Of a stretch of DNA of 64,000 nt, positions 1-11,340 are shown one piece after another (position 1 is the first letter of the stretch; every line of letters starts with the position of its first letter). Origin of the DNA: Nemertoderma westbladi (taxonomy: Eukaryota > Xenacoelomorpha > Nemertodermatida > Nemertodermatidae); contig JAUCBJ010007671.1 of the NCBI GenBank assembly GCA_032718475.1, positions 58,911-122,910 of the forward strand, in the 5' to 3' direction. Under the pieces are notes generated by a model that had not been told where the DNA came from, made no database searches, and saw only the letters and a program-made list of their open reading frames with translations. Position numbers and translations under genes: made by a program.

Positions 1-6
1 GAGCTG

Positions 7-3000
7 TTGAACTTAGCGAACGCTATTTCGAACGCATTGGACATCTTGAGGACGGTGAATCTACCTCATCATGGTGATCACGCCGAAGTTTTGAAAAGCG
101 TAATTAGACGTTTAAACATGCGTTATCGACAGAAATGGCGCAAATTAGAGAATAAGTTGGAGGGCCAAGGTAAGGTGTTGACACTTCAGCATATTCATGA
201 CATGATAGCCACAGACGCAGTAGCAGAGATGAAATCAAACTTCTCAGAGGAGAATATGAGAGAGTCTAAACCTGTTACCGGTAAGTCTATGGTAAGTTTT
301 GACGATGACAGGACCACTGTGACATTTAACTCAGTAGACAGATATAATTCGAGTACCCCAGCCTTTAGATCAGACTCGCGAGTATGGTCAGGTGAGCGGT
401 TAGATAGACCTAGGTTAAAGCAACAGGAGTTGCCGGATGGATTTGTAGGTTGCCAATACTGTTTACTAAAGGAGGTAAGATCTGACGACCATAAGTTAGA
501 TAGTTGCAGACGGTTCAAAGAATTAAATTCGGAACAGAGAAGAGTTCAAGTGCGGACGTTGGACACCTGTTGGGCATGTCTTACGCCAGGCCATGTACGG
601 CGGCAGTGCCCAATCAGCAAGGACGGATGCATGGAATGCGGCAGACTACATCACAAGTTGCTACATGCGGATTTCCACACCCCGACGGACCGTTACTTAC
701 AGCGAAATCCTCACAGGAAGGGGAGCAAAGAACCCGTATCGATAAAGAGGAATACGTACACCGGCATCCAGGACGATGGTTACCAACCAGGTTCGTCGGA
801 TGAGGATGGCGAGTCGAGCGCGAGAGAAGTGACCTGCCAAGGTTTCACCGCGGATAGTTCATCGACCAGCGCGCGGACGTATTTATCATCGGCCACGTCG
901 GAAATATTTAGCGTGATTCCGGTGAAACTTACTGGCGATAAGGGATCGAAGCGGATATATGTGATGTTGGACACTGCGTCCACATTATCGTATATCGACG
1001 AGGAAGTAGCGAGAGCCGTTTCTAGCTTCCAGGACGCCGAGGAGATCCAAATAGAGTTGAAGTCTATGCATGGGGTAGGAGACCTCAAGGGACACAGAAT
1101 TTCGGTAGAACTAGATTCCCTAATTCCGAGAGACCAACATACTCGACAAGAACGGAAAGCTTTGCCATTGGACGGATTTAAGTGTCTAACTATGAAGGGA
1201 TTCGGCAGGCAGTTAGGTAAGGTGCCGCCGATGAGTCCCATAGCACAGGAGTATTTTGACAAGCTCAGGATACCCAGACATCAGGTAGGTTATAGGAATG
1301 TTTCTATGTTGATTGGTGCAGAACAGCTGATCGCACACCAAATATGGGAAACGAGACCAGCTGAGCCGCATGTCAATGGACCGCATGCCCATAGGACTAT
1401 ACTAGGTTGGTATACACGAGTACCCATGTCTTATGAGTTTACAGGTGGCGACAAGCCAATGGACAGATACGACGAATTACAGCCTATAACTCAACCACCG
1501 TTAGTAGAACCACCAGACATAGACGAGTTTAGGAGAACCTGTATTGACCACTATAGTGACTTTAGCGAGTCAGACGAGGAGTTGATTCCCGATAATGTTA
1601 GGTTGTCGGAACCACTTCACAACGACCGGACAGATAGTGAACCCGAGGACTACTGTTATCAGACCCGTGGGTCTGGTTCAGCGGCCCACGCTACCTATTT
1701 GAGTAACGTTTTGACTTATACCAGTATAGTGGAGGGTCAAGTGGCTAAATATCGAGACCTAGACATTTTCCAATACAGTGAGGAGGAACTGCAGAAGGAA
1801 TTGATACGCCAGGACCTCGAGACAGGAGCCAGAACCGTCGAATGGCTGGATAGGGACGCAATGGAACCCGGTGGATATGACCTAGCCATGTCTACTGATG
1901 AGAAACGGTCGCTGGAGATGATGGAAGATACCATACGTCTGCTACCGACTGGACATTTTGAAGTTGGAATGTTGTGGCGTCGACAACCACCTAAGTTGGA
2001 AAACAACTACAACTTAGCCTTGAAAAGATTAAATGGAGTAAGGGCTCGGTTGTTGAAGAATCCAGACATTAGGGAGAAGTATTGCGCCCAGATCAACAAC
2101 TATTTTGCCAAGGGATTTTCTGGGAAGGTAGAGGACCCTGACTTAGTGACAGACCAGACTTATTACCTTCCACACCACTATGTGACTCACCCTGACAAGC
2201 CAGACAAAGTCCGAGTAGTCAACGACTGCGCAGCAGTCTATAGAGGTATGTCCCTGAATTCAGAGTTGATGGATGGTCCCAACCTGAATAATTATTTGAT
2301 AGGAATACTGTTGCGTTTTAGACAGCGGCGATTCGCATTTACTTGTGACATCGAGGCGATGTTCCACCAGGTAAGAGCCTGTAAGGCAGACCAGGATAGC
2401 CTTCGATTTCTCTGGTTTGAGAATGAAGACTTATCCGGCCCAGTGGTTACATACCAGATGTACGTTAGGATATTTGGCGCCCGCGATAGTCCAAACGGCA
2501 CGCTGTTTGTTCTAAAGAAAACGGCAACAGCCCAGATTGGTAAGTATCCAGTAGAAGTGATCGAGTCCATCTTGAGAAACTTCTACATGGACGACGGATT
2601 GGTGTCCAAGGACACGGCGGAACAAGCCATAGAAGTGGCTCACGGCCTGCAAGAGTGCTTGGCTACAGGGGGATTTCCTCTGACCAAGTTCACTACAAAC
2701 TCGGAGGCCCTATTAGAATCGTTCCCGGTAAAGGATCGCGGGAGCGGAGACATTGAATTGGGGGTAGAACCAATCCCCATGGCGCGAGTACTGGGACTCG
2801 CTTGGAATCCGAACTCAGATAAATTCCAGGTAAGAGTTAGATTTGAGCCCAGTAGCCCAGACAAAGTTTTGACAAAGAGAATTTGCTTATCGACATTAAG
2901 TAGACTATTTGACCCGATGAACTTTATCAGTCCGGTTATATTACAGGCACGAGCGTGCATGAGGAAAATTTGGTTGTCCGACATAGAGTGGGACGAACCA

Positions 3001-4410
3001 ATATCTCCTATACATGCAAAGCAGTGGAGAGAGTGGGAGGCCGAGTTGCATCTATTGAAAAATATAGATGTACCCCGTTCCTACTTTCCGAATCAGCTGG
3101 TTTTCCCAGCTGATTTAGAACTGCATCTATTTAGTGACGCAAGTGACACCGGCTTTGGTATGGTAGCCTACCTTCGCCGAGAGGTGAGTCAGGACAAGTT
3201 TGAGACGGCTTTTGTGACTTCTAGATCAAAGACAATGCCGGCCAAATACATGACTGTCCCTCGTGCAGAGTTACAGGCGGCTGTAGTTTCAGTCGAGGTA
3301 AGTAAGCAGATAACTGATGAGTTAGACACGACATTGACCTTATTCTATTGGACGGACGCATCCTTAGTGTTAGTATACATTGCGGCCGACAATATTGCAC
3401 TAAAGACATTTGTGGCAAATAGACGCGCTCAGATCGTTGACTTTTCGACGAAGGAACAATGGAGACATTGTCCGGGAGTGTTGAACCCGGCCGACATAAC
3501 TTCGAGAGGTGCAATGCCGGCGGAATTCTGTCAGGAAGAGTCGCAGGAGTTTTGGTTGCATGGACCTGAATTTCTAACGAGGACACAGGAACATTGGCCA
3601 GAGCGACTAAAGATTGTGACCAATCCGATGCCTGAAGATGCAGAAGTCAAAGTGGAGAAAGTCTCTAAGTCAAAGTATAAAGCCAAACTTAAGTCATTGG
3701 AGCGGCCTGAAAAGTCATTGGAGCGGCCTGAAGAGTCATTGGAGCGGCCTGAAGAGTCATTGGAGCGGCCCGGAGACCTGTCAGACCAACAGACTTACGT
3801 GACTACTAGGTCCGGAAGGGTAAGTTACGACGTAAAACCACCCTTACAGACTAAACCGGAGTCACAATTGGTAAGTGACGGACAGAAAATGACCGACAAA
3901 ATGGATCCTTTGGTTTCCAAACCTGCGGGTTTGGATTCGAAACTTCCATTAATTAGCGGACAACCGTCGCTGGCATTAGAGTCATGCAGTGTTTATGACA
4001 AATTACTAAATTCGTCTGCCTCTTGGCTGACAATTTGTAAAAGAACTGCGTGGTTAAGCCGATACATTTTGTACCTTTGTTTAAAACATTCGGAACATTT
4101 GAGAGAACGAACGAGCACTAATAGTGAGCGAATTCAGAAATTGAAACAACCTCTGACAGAGGATGAGATTGATCAAGCGGAATTAAAGCATTTGAAACAT
4201 TATCAAATGTGTGCCTTACCAAAAGAATTCCATCTATTATCGGCTCAACGACCAGTTTTCTATAAACCCCTTAGAAAATGGAGTCCATTAATCCATAAGG
4301 GTTTAATTTGTCATAGATCGAGAATCCAGACTGTCGACATAAACTCACAGTTTCGGTTCCCAGTGATAATCCCTAGTCACCCAATAGAATTGCAAAGAGC
4401 GATTCTATAG
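7..4410 (+). CDS. BEL/Pao gag-pol polyprotein (gag, protease, RT, RNase H)
   Basis: This is a 1467-codon ORF that encodes the enzymes for copying a retrotransposon RNA into DNA. A CCHC zinc knuckle (CWACLTPGHVRRQC) starts at about residue 188 and a second Cys/His cluster follows, as in gag nucleocapsid. The protease has a DTAS active-site motif at about residue 322. The reverse transcriptase palm carries FYMDD at 859-863. RNase H follows, with LHLFSDASD from about residue 1039. A Glu-rich linker with four 7-residue repeats (ESLERPE type) separates RNase H from the integrase N-terminus. The ORF stops at a TAG (4408-4410) just before the integrase H2C2 zinc finger, although the same frame continues with integrase coding sequence. 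The first ATG need not be the true start, because gag is cut by the window edge. The family call is firm. Confidence 0.88.
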   Translation: MNLANAISNALDILRTVNLPHHGDHAEVLKSVIRRLNMRYRQKWRKLENKLEGQGKVLTLQHIHDMIATDAVAEMKSNFSEENMRESKPVTGKSMVSFDDDRTTVTFNSVDRYNSSTPAFRSDSRVWSGERLDRPRLKQQELPDGFVGCQYCLLKEVRSDDHKLDSCRRFKELNSEQRRVQVRTLDTCWACLTPGHVRRQCPISKDGCMECGRLHHKLLHADFHTPTDRYLQRNPHRKGSKEPVSIKRNTYTGIQDDGYQPGSSDEDGESSAREVTCQGFTADSSSTSARTYLSSATSEIFSVIPVKLTGDKGSKRIYVMLDTASTLSYIDEEVARAVSSFQDAEEIQIELKSMHGVGDLKGHRISVELDSLIPRDQHTRQERKALPLDGFKCLTMKGFGRQLGKVPPMSPIAQEYFDKLRIPRHQVGYRNVSMLIGAEQLIAHQIWETRPAEPHVNGPHAHRTILGWYTRVPMSYEFTGGDKPMDRYDELQPITQPPLVEPPDIDEFRRTCIDHYSDFSESDEELIPDNVRLSEPLHNDRTDSEPEDYCYQTRGSGSAAHATYLSNVLTYTSIVEGQVAKYRDLDIFQYSEEELQKELIRQDLETGARTVEWLDRDAMEPGGYDLAMSTDEKRSLEMMEDTIRLLPTGHFEVGMLWRRQPPKLENNYNLALKRLNGVRARLLKNPDIREKYCAQINNYFAKGFSGKVEDPDLVTDQTYYLPHHYVTHPDKPDKVRVVNDCAAVYRGMSLNSELMDGPNLNNYLIGILLRFRQRRFAFTCDIEAMFHQVRACKADQDSLRFLWFENEDLSGPVVTYQMYVRIFGARDSPNGTLFVLKKTATAQIGKYPVEVIESILRNFYMDDGLVSKDTAEQAIEVAHGLQECLATGGFPLTKFTTNSEALLESFPVKDRGSGDIELGVEPIPMARVLGLAWNPNSDKFQVRVRFEPSSPDKVLTKRICLSTLSRLFDPMNFISPVILQARACMRKIWLSDIEWDEPISPIHAKQWREWEAELHLLKNIDVPRSYFPNQLVFPADLELHLFSDASDTGFGMVAYLRREVSQDKFETAFVTSRSKTMPAKYMTVPRAELQAAVVSVEVSKQITDELDTTLTLFYWTDASLVLVYIAADNIALKTFVANRRAQIVDFSTKEQWRHCPGVLNPADITSRGAMPAEFCQEESQEFWLHGPEFLTRTQEHWPERLKIVTNPMPEDAEVKVEKVSKSKYKAKLKSLERPEKSLERPEESLERPEESLERPGDLSDQQTYVTTRSGRVSYDVKPPLQTKPESQLVSDGQKMTDKMDPLVSKPAGLDSKLPLISGQPSLALESCSVYDKLLNSSASWLTICKRTAWLSRYILYLCLKHSEHLRERTSTNSERIQKLKQPLTEDEIDQAELKHLKHYQMCALPKEFHLLSAQRPVFYKPLRKWSPLIHKGLICHRSRIQTVDINSQFRFPVIIPSHPIELQRAIL
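3691..3774 (+). repeat. 21-bp tandem repeat, four copies, inside pol
   Basis: Four contiguous 21-bp units (3691, 3712, 3733, 3754) share the core TCATTGGAGCGGCCTGAA. Seven codons per unit keep the frame open, giving a charged SLERPE(E/K) linker between RNase H and integrase. The last unit is slightly diverged. Confidence 0.9.
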
Positions 4411-5580
4411 GATATACACAAGAGGTTGCATCACGCGGGAAAGTTACACTGTTTGTCGGCAGCGAGACAGCGATTCATTCTATTGCAGCCAAGCAGGGCA
4501 GTTGGCACTATGTACGACGCCTGTCTGGTTTGCAAGAGGGTGAACGCCAGAGTATTGGAACAGGAGATGGCTGAACTCCCGGAAGCGAGAGTGCAGGCAT
4601 ATGACCCACCCTTTACGAACACAGGGGTGGACTGTTTTGGTCCGATTGAGGCAAAGAGTGGACGGCTGACCCACAAGCGATGAGGTCTGCTACTGACATG
4701 CATGGCTAGTAGAGCCATACACATCGAGCGTGTGGCAGACATGTCGACCAAATCTCTGCTCCTGGCCTTGAAGAGATTTATGGCCAGGAGAGGACTAGTA
4801 AAGGCGTTCTACTCCGATAAGGGTACAAACTTTGTCGGAGGGAATAGCGAGTTGAACGCGGCTCATAGAGCGACACAGAATAAGGAAATTTCTGCAGCAC
4901 TTTTGCCGCAACGAGTAGAATGGAGATTTAATACTCCAGAAAGTCCTTGGAGAGGAGGAAGTTGGGAGCGTTTAGTTCGCTCTGTGAAGCAGGCCATTGC
5001 CAAAACATTGCCTGTAAACAAACAACTTACCGACGACGAACTGGTCACCGCTTTCATCGAAATCGAGCATACACTAAACTCGAGGCCGATAGCTATGTTG
5101 CCAGACAGTGTTGCATTAACGCCGAATCATTTGCTAATGCAGAGTCCAGCATTTCTTGTGCCGGCATCAGAACCCATTAGTGCCGACCTATATAGTCGTA
5201 AAGGCTGGAAAATGACTCAATTTGTGGCGTACACATTCTGGGAATATTGGCGGGAATACTATCTTCCCACCATATCCACCAGAACAAAGTGGTACAAAAC
5301 GGTTCGGAGTCTCCAAAGGGGAGATTACGTATTGATAACCGAGCCGATTGTCAAGAGAAAGTATTGGGAGACTGGAGTGATCTTGCACACACACCCAGAC
5401 GTGCAAAACATAGTGCGCACAGTCACTGTGAAAATTAGGTGCAAGTGTCCGCACCCAAAAAAGTGTAAAACTAATGGTTTACACACCTTGGACCGACCGG
5501 TCCAAGATATTGTGTTATTAGAGGAGACATGTATCGAGACGGGAGATTATAATTTGTCTCCTGCCTCAAAACAGAATTAG
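4411..5580 (+). pseudogene. BEL/Pao integrase region, interrupted by an in-frame stop
   Basis: This is the continuation of the gag-pol frame after the TAG at 4408-4410. The first part (4411-4680) carries the H2C2-type zinc finger (HH...CLVC) and the first catalytic aspartate in TGVDCFGPIE. A second in-frame stop, TGA, lies at 4681-4683. The frame then continues to 5580 with the YSDKGTNF aspartate motif, the RGGSWERLV glutamate motif, and the C-terminal domain found in BEL integrases (VLITEPIVKRKYWETG). All three blocks are in the same frame. Two point stops are therefore the only visible breaks, which suggests a fairly recent copy. Stop read-through is possible in principle, but the two positions are not conserved suppression sites that I recognise. 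Confidence 0.82.
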
Positions 5581-6295
5581 TGTTAGACACAACTCACTTC
5601 GTATGCATTCCTCGTATGCAAATACAAGGAAATGCATAGGAGCGGGGTTGTGGTGATTTGCGTTGAGTTTTGTCTGGTGGGTATCAAAACAAAATTTTAT
5701 TTCAAAAAATTTTTGGAAAATTAAAAAAATTTTAAAAATTAGAAAAGTGAACCCAAGACAATTCCAGACGCTGTGTATAGACGCGTTTTAGAATTCGTCT
5801 ATAGATAAACAGTAATTTGAAAAGTCGTGAAGCCTGGAAAATAGCATTTAGAAACCATGGTGACGGCTATATTACGTAGGAGTGTAAATTGAGTTTAGCA
5901 ACTTCCACAGATTGGTGCCAACAGTGCAACTAAGGTGCTAAAGGTTAGCAGCACCAGAGGCGTACATGGACCCCACTCAGTAGTTTGCAGTGATGTGTGA
6001 TATTCGATTATCAAACCTGTGGGTTTGGTATAGTCGAGTATTGTGGCTATAGTCCTTTCTAACTACTGTAGTTTAGTGCGAGTAATGGGAGTAGTTTGGG
6101 CATCAAAAAGTGAGTTGGTCACGGCCAGTTTATCTCCAAAGTTTTTGCGCTATGCATGGGAATAGGTTAGAGGATAGTTAGGAAGAGACGGGATCTAGAG
6201 AGTCGAACCTGAACTGCTGGAAGGCAGGGGGGGGGGGGGGTTCGGGAAGTCTGTCCTTCGACGGCATCTAACTGATTTACCCACCGTGTAATTGG
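5581..6295 (+). other. Non-coding stretch after BEL pol
   Basis: No supported gene. It is A/T-rich around 5690-5750, followed by a TCAAACCTGTGGGTTTGG near-palindrome at about 6013 and a run of about 12 G at 6229-6240. It may hold untranslated or regulatory sequence of the BEL element. Confidence 0.5.
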
Positions 6296-6700
6296 ATGAA
6301 CGATGAACCGCTACCTGCCGTCCGAGATCAATTCGACGGGATGCATCTTTACCGGAAGACTCTAGGCGAGGACGAGGCGGCGCCAGGGGGTTTCAATGTA
6401 TACAAGTTGTTCTATGGATGCGGCGGATGCATGAGTGGACAAGACGTGGCGATTCCCGACCGACTAGATGAGCAACATCCAGAACCGATATTAACGCGAT
6501 GTCAAGCTCACCAGTTCCTTAGATATAACGAGGGAGGTTACCCGATGAGCAACCCGATGATCAGTATCGACTTCAGCGGAAAGCGACCTCCGAGACCCAT
6601 TACGCCGACCGTTATGACATTAGATCCGTATACGGAGATTAAACCCTGTTCGACACGGCATAGACACGGCGGCGGCCATTTCGCTATACCGAGCCTATAA
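6296..6700 (+). CDS. Possible third ORF of the BEL element, unknown product
   Basis: A 134-codon ORF follows pol. I do not recognise a domain. It is Pro-rich, with a YGCGGC motif near the middle, no signal peptide and no membrane segment. Base composition is like the pol gene (GC-rich against AT-rich surroundings), so it probably belongs to the element. At its end another frame stays open to about 6958 with a plausible sequence (YRAYKDLEARREAV onward), so the gene may be longer with a frameshift near 6690. Some BEL elements carry an extra ORF after pol, sometimes envelope-like, but nothing here shows an envelope. Confidence 0.35.
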   Translation: MNDEPLPAVRDQFDGMHLYRKTLGEDEAAPGGFNVYKLFYGCGGCMSGQDVAIPDRLDEQHPEPILTRCQAHQFLRYNEGGYPMSNPMISIDFSGKRPPRPITPTVMTLDPYTEIKPCSTRHRHGGGHFAIPSL

Positions 6701-6925
6701 GGACCTAGAGGCGCGGCGCGAAGCGGTACGGGACTCGAGTTCCTGGACCACGTTCACTTCGCTTCACCAGGAGAGGAAGCTCACGCCTGAGTATCCAGAC
6801 GAGATTCGCGCCGTCCATCCGTCTACTAACCATACCCACGATCCGCGATTTGTACGATATTTACCCCAAATTATTTCGGGAAGTTTCGACGAACACCTTA
6901 TTAAGCCCGAATATGTCCAATCCTT

Positions 6926-6952
6926 TATATATCATCGTCGCTCTGATATATA
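6926..6952 (+). repeat. Hairpin, copy 1 of a covarying pair
   Basis: A 9-bp stem (TATATATCA with TGATATATA) encloses the 9-nt loop TCGTCGCTC. The same loop recurs in the hairpin at 7401-7427 with one compensated stem pair. Confidence 0.7.
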
Positions 6953-7400
6953 CGTCTAGATTTATTACCCAGCGCACAATTGGCGGCCTAAGGAGACTCG
7001 TTTGGGGTCATTGACCTCTGAACAAGTGGAGGATCAGGACCGCCACGCCCACAGCGACAACAGCCGGAGCTCACAGCTCGCGGCAAGTACCAGAAGGAGG
7101 AGTCCTTGGCAAGCGTCAAGCCAAGGACGAACAGTGCCATTCTACATTTGAAGAAAGAGGAGTTGGCGGAGGCGCCCACAGGGACACGGCAAATGGGACG
7201 AGGCCGAGGGAGGAGCACCAGTCGGGAGATAGTCGGTGCCCAGGGAACGTCGTCGCCGGTTCCGGGAAGTGACGCCTCAAGGACGCCGTCAACAGAGACT
7301 ACAGGGGGTAGACTGGTGTATCTGGAGAAGGGAGCGAGCCCGAGAGACCCAGGAGCTAGCCGATGAGACTATAATATCACGGAGCGACAGACTCTAGACA

Positions 7401-7427
7401 TATACATCATCGTCGCTCTGATGTATA
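7401..7427 (+). repeat. Hairpin, copy 2 of a covarying pair
   Basis: A 9-bp stem (TATACATCA with TGATGTATA) encloses the same 9-nt loop TCGTCGCTC as at 6926-6952. The fifth stem pair is C-G here and T-A there. The function is unknown. It lies in the 3' part of the BEL element. Confidence 0.7.
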
Positions 7428-7429
7428 TC

Positions 7430-10137
7430 GTAGGTTTTGATCAATCATTCGACTGGACTCATATACACTAGTCGTATCCATATTTTAGAATTTTATTTTC
7501 GAAGGCCAAAAATATTGAAAGTAAATACTTTTACTTTATAGTCCGTTGGAAATATGATTTTGAGCCTATACTATATTTGATTTTGTGTATATGACTTTAT
7601 TTGCTCTAAAGTTTATTGGAAGAGGCAAAGGAAGTGATTGGGGAGACAAACCCGCGGGTTTGGCTTACTCCTTTCACTTACCTGAGCAATCATCAAACCA
7701 AGATGATTTGCGCTTTTATAAGAAATTAAGTAAAGTCCGAAAATGAAAGAAATTATTACGTATTTTATATTTAATTTGATTATCGGCCTTTAATGCAATT
7801 TAGTTAAAAATTTAGCCTCAAATACGTTTATATTTAGTTTATCTTGTTAATGTTGATCGTTAATTTGAGATGGGAAATGGGGGACATTGTCCTAGCCATG
7901 TTCCATTTCAATAGGTAGACCGTCAATTTGTAAATAAATAAAGGAAGTAATATTTTTGTAATTTTAATTTTGTATGTAGTAATCATTATGTAGTACGAAC
8001 GAGAAACAATATTTTGTAAATTTAATTTGTATGTAATAATCATTAAACAGTGAGAGAGATAATATTTGTAAATTTAATTTGTATGCAATTTCATTATGCA
8101 ATATCTATGGCAATATTTGTAAATAGTAGCATCATTATTATAGTATCAAGTTATTTTAGATTATTTGAAAAAAATTTATTTTGTTTTGTATACATCACCT
8201 TATACTCTTCTACAATTGGAGGGAAACATTGTATGATTTCCCTTGGAGCGGTGTTACGGTATATGGCGCTGTATCCACATTATTAGCCATCATACAGTAT
8301 AATATGTTTGTTATTGTGCAGTATAATTATTTAGATAAGGCACAGTGCGGTGACATTTAGATAAGGAAGTTAAAACGCCCATATATTTTGAACTCATCCA
8401 TTTTGTATAGTATGTAGCCCTATCTATGTAATTTTGTATTAGGATATAGGTAGATAGTCCCAGGGTAGCAAGTTCTTGTTGGACCCTGGATACGGGCTTG
8501 CTGTTATTAGCCTCGACATGGCTAGCATAGGAACGCAGTCCTAACCATTCAGCAGCCAGGGACGCGATCCATTACCATATATGGTAATAATTTGCGATTT
8601 TGGGAGCCTGAGGTTCACAATCCGGCTTCCTTATTGGCCCAGCTGTTCCAGGTTGGTCTGATGGTGGGGCGGATTGGGGAACCAATGAGAGGAATATTGC
8701 GTCATCCCTGTTGCATCACCTATAAATTGGCTGTATTTCCGGTATGTGCATCTTAATCTTAATCTCTCAATTTAGTACCAGTGGCAGTATTGTAGTTTGT
8801 TTCTGGTTAATTGTTAAATCTTTCGTCTATCTTTCTGTATTTCTCAATCAATTACTGCAAATTACAACTTTGAATTATGGTTTCTACTTTGATTACTAAT
8901 TCCTATGTGATTTAAGATGTGATAATCCCACGGGATTTCTTTAGACTGTCAGACTGTTTGTGATTTGCATGCGCCGCTACGGTAGCTATTCATCCTGATG
9001 GAGGGCTAAGGTACCGGTAGGCGGTGGGCGCATCGAGGGGTTAGCGACGAAGGGAGTGGAGGATTCAAAGGCGAGCAACGCTGGCGGGGGGTCAATGTTG
9101 CGGTCGGGCAATTTGCATTGTAGCGTGGGGGCAGCTCGCTGGTACAGTAATTAGGGGGCTGATGATCCAGATTTTGTCTCAATCTTGTAGCGTTAGGGGG
9201 CAGGAATTGGGTTAGTTAGGAAGCCTAGATGTACCCGGGAGAGGTCTGCGTGCTTTACAAATTGCGAATTGCATGTATTGCGAATTATTATATTGTGCTG
9301 TGTAATTGCTAATTGCGTGCATTGCGGATTGTACAATTGCGAATCGCGCATTGCGAGCTGTGATTGCTGACGCTGATTGGTGTGTTACTAAAGTGTGCCT
9401 AAGATTACGAATGCTTAGATAGGCGCTCTTTTCCCTTTGATTGATTTCTATCTCTTAGTTTACTGTAAATAATTACTGATTAGGTCAAAGTAATACAGTA
9501 TTTTAGGCTGTTACATATTTGTGACTGTAATTAATTAGTAAAATTAAGAATTAGTACGCAGCATAGCGGAGAGTAGCTAAGGTAATAATTAGAGTACCGT
9601 AAACTATTCACGCTGAGCGGTTATTTGAATTAGCGGGCAATAAGCTAATAGCAGTATTCAGTACGCAAAACACATTAGTAATTTGCTGGCCTAAAGCCAG
9701 CCGCAGACAAGTTTAGTCCCACTATAGGTATTAGCCCTAATAAACACTGTACCACTTTGATTATTTTAAATATTCTCGCATTCACACATTCCGTTAGGGA
9801 ACCCCCAGTATTCGCGATTAGAAAAGACGTAGGCATTGGCGTACTTTAACAGTAAGATTAGGCGTAAGAATATACTCTGAGTGTAAAACCTCTCACACTC
9901 GTTTTAAGTCAGCTTAGGGAGCCGATTCGGGTTTGTTGTTTTGGTTATTCCCGCGTGGCTCATATATTCGAACAGTTAGCTCTCTATCGAGTAATTGGTA
10001 GAGAAAGGAACAAGAAATTAGCAGGAGCCGTAGAAAATTTGTAAAACATATTAGCGGACGGCAGGTTAGCGCCATCTAATGGTAAGTAGCGGTTTTGTCT
10101 TTAGCAGCCCCTCACATTAGCAATAATACGCTCCTGA
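7430..10137. other. Gene-free region with promoter-like and low-complexity parts
   Basis: No supported coding sequence. 7480-8400 is AT-rich, with a perfect palindrome CAAACCCGCGGGTTTG at about 7650. 8620-8760 looks promoter-like: inverted CCAAT boxes (ATTGGCCC, ATTGGGG, CCAATGAG) come before CTATAAATTGG at about 8730. This could be LTR U3 sequence, but I could not find matching ends. 9255-9365 is a degenerate ATTGCGAATTGC-type repeat. Confidence 0.4.
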
Positions 10138-10179
10138 TTGCCCTGTCTAATAAATAGAGCAGTTTTGTGTCTTTATTGG

Positions 10180-11337
10180 TTAGGCCGGGGTAGTTTGTTT
10201 AACACTAAGTCTTACCTTGGCCACAATAAGGCGGTGATCACTGGAGAAGGATCGAAGTGTAAATGCATTACAGTCTTGTATAGAGCTCCTGTATTTCCTA
10301 CGAAACAGAATATGGTCTATCTGGGACTTGTGACCACTGGGTCCACTATGAGTCCATAGCTTTCCATAGCTTCTTGAACTGGGTTCCAGCCGAAAACAAT
10401 CCATTTCCAGAGATAAAATCCTGAAGATGGACAGAATTTCGGTTAACACTATTGCTATAGACCCAGGGCGATGTAGGTGATTGATGCAGACTTGCATTAA
10501 AGTCTCCCAGGAATGTTAAGAATGCATGCTGATCCACTCCATTGTAGCTGCTTGTAGATTGTGGTAGAAATTTTCCACCTCCTCTACAGGGGCAACACTA
10601 GTTGGAGAGTATCACACAATCAGAACCACCTTAGGAAACTTCTTAGCCAGTCTTCCAGAACATGAGAAGTGGCAACGGATGATGCGGTTAGAGATTTGGT
10701 CTATTTTGTCCAATGCTGCATGTGCAGTTGGATTCATCAATAGACCAATTCCACCATTGCCACTATCATCTGCTGACGTGAGGGCGAGTCGCCAACCGCC
10801 CCCCATGTCCTTAATCAGAACCTCATCAGTCTGTCCAGTCTGCATTAGGTGCTCTTGAACACCCACTGCGCTAAGAGAAAGCTTATCTGCCAAGGCAGTC
10901 AGCTCACCTTGTCGCATTGGGGACCCGAGTGTTAGGGTGTTTACTGAGGCTAGTCTTGTGACTTGCCTCAGATTCACCAATGGCTTTGTTGGTCGGGGTG
11001 GAACATGAGAGTAGCCTCCAACTCCAGAATCCCTCTCCCCATCACAATCTGGCCTTCCTGGTGACCCAGGGTTTGGGCCAGAAATGTCATCAGGAAAGAG
11101 ACTCAAAGAATTGTTGGCTGCTCTCTCTCCAGTAGGGGGTGAGACAGGCAGCCGGTCAGGAGTTAACTGACGCCTGTGAGGCCGATTGTGTCCGGTAATT
11201 CCACTGGCCTCTAGTGGCCGGACCTCCGCATAGCTAATGTATTCCATAGTGGGGGTTGAGGGGTGCTTTTTTGCCAAGTCAGCTCTCGGGGCAAATACCA
11301 CACCCTGGTTTGCCATTCCACAGGGTGGGTGTCGCAA
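10180..11337 (-). pseudogene. LINE ORF2 endonuclease domain, frameshifted remnant
   Basis: On the minus strand, consecutive fragments read as an apurinic-type (EEP) endonuclease of a non-LTR retrotransposon. 11337-10612 gives a Pro-rich leader, then SVNTLTLGSP and VGVQEHLM, corresponding to the N-terminal half. 10537-10346 carries the GDFNA motif. 10497-10180 carries SQIDHILF and the SSDHRLIVAKVRL end of the domain. The frame changes between pieces, so the gene is broken. The reverse transcriptase that should follow is absent past 10180. The region 11341-11713 upstream holds no gene and may be its 5' untranslated region. Confidence 0.72.
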
Positions 11338-11340
11338 TGG

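Larger units (their letters stand above)
1..7430 (+). mobile_element. BEL/Pao LTR retrotransposon, 5' end outside window
   Basis: The order gag zinc knuckle, aspartic protease, reverse transcriptase, RNase H, integrase is that of BEL/Pao elements. The window opens inside gag, so the 5' LTR is not visible. A possible third ORF (6296-6700) and two related hairpins follow pol. I could not place the 3' LTR. The right limit given here is only the end of the second hairpin region and is approximate. Confidence 0.75.

Noticed and set aside
8476-10000. 3' LTR of the first BEL element starting TGTTGGACCCTGG
   Set aside because: Promoter-like boxes are present, but no polypurine tract precedes it and no matching end or second copy was found.
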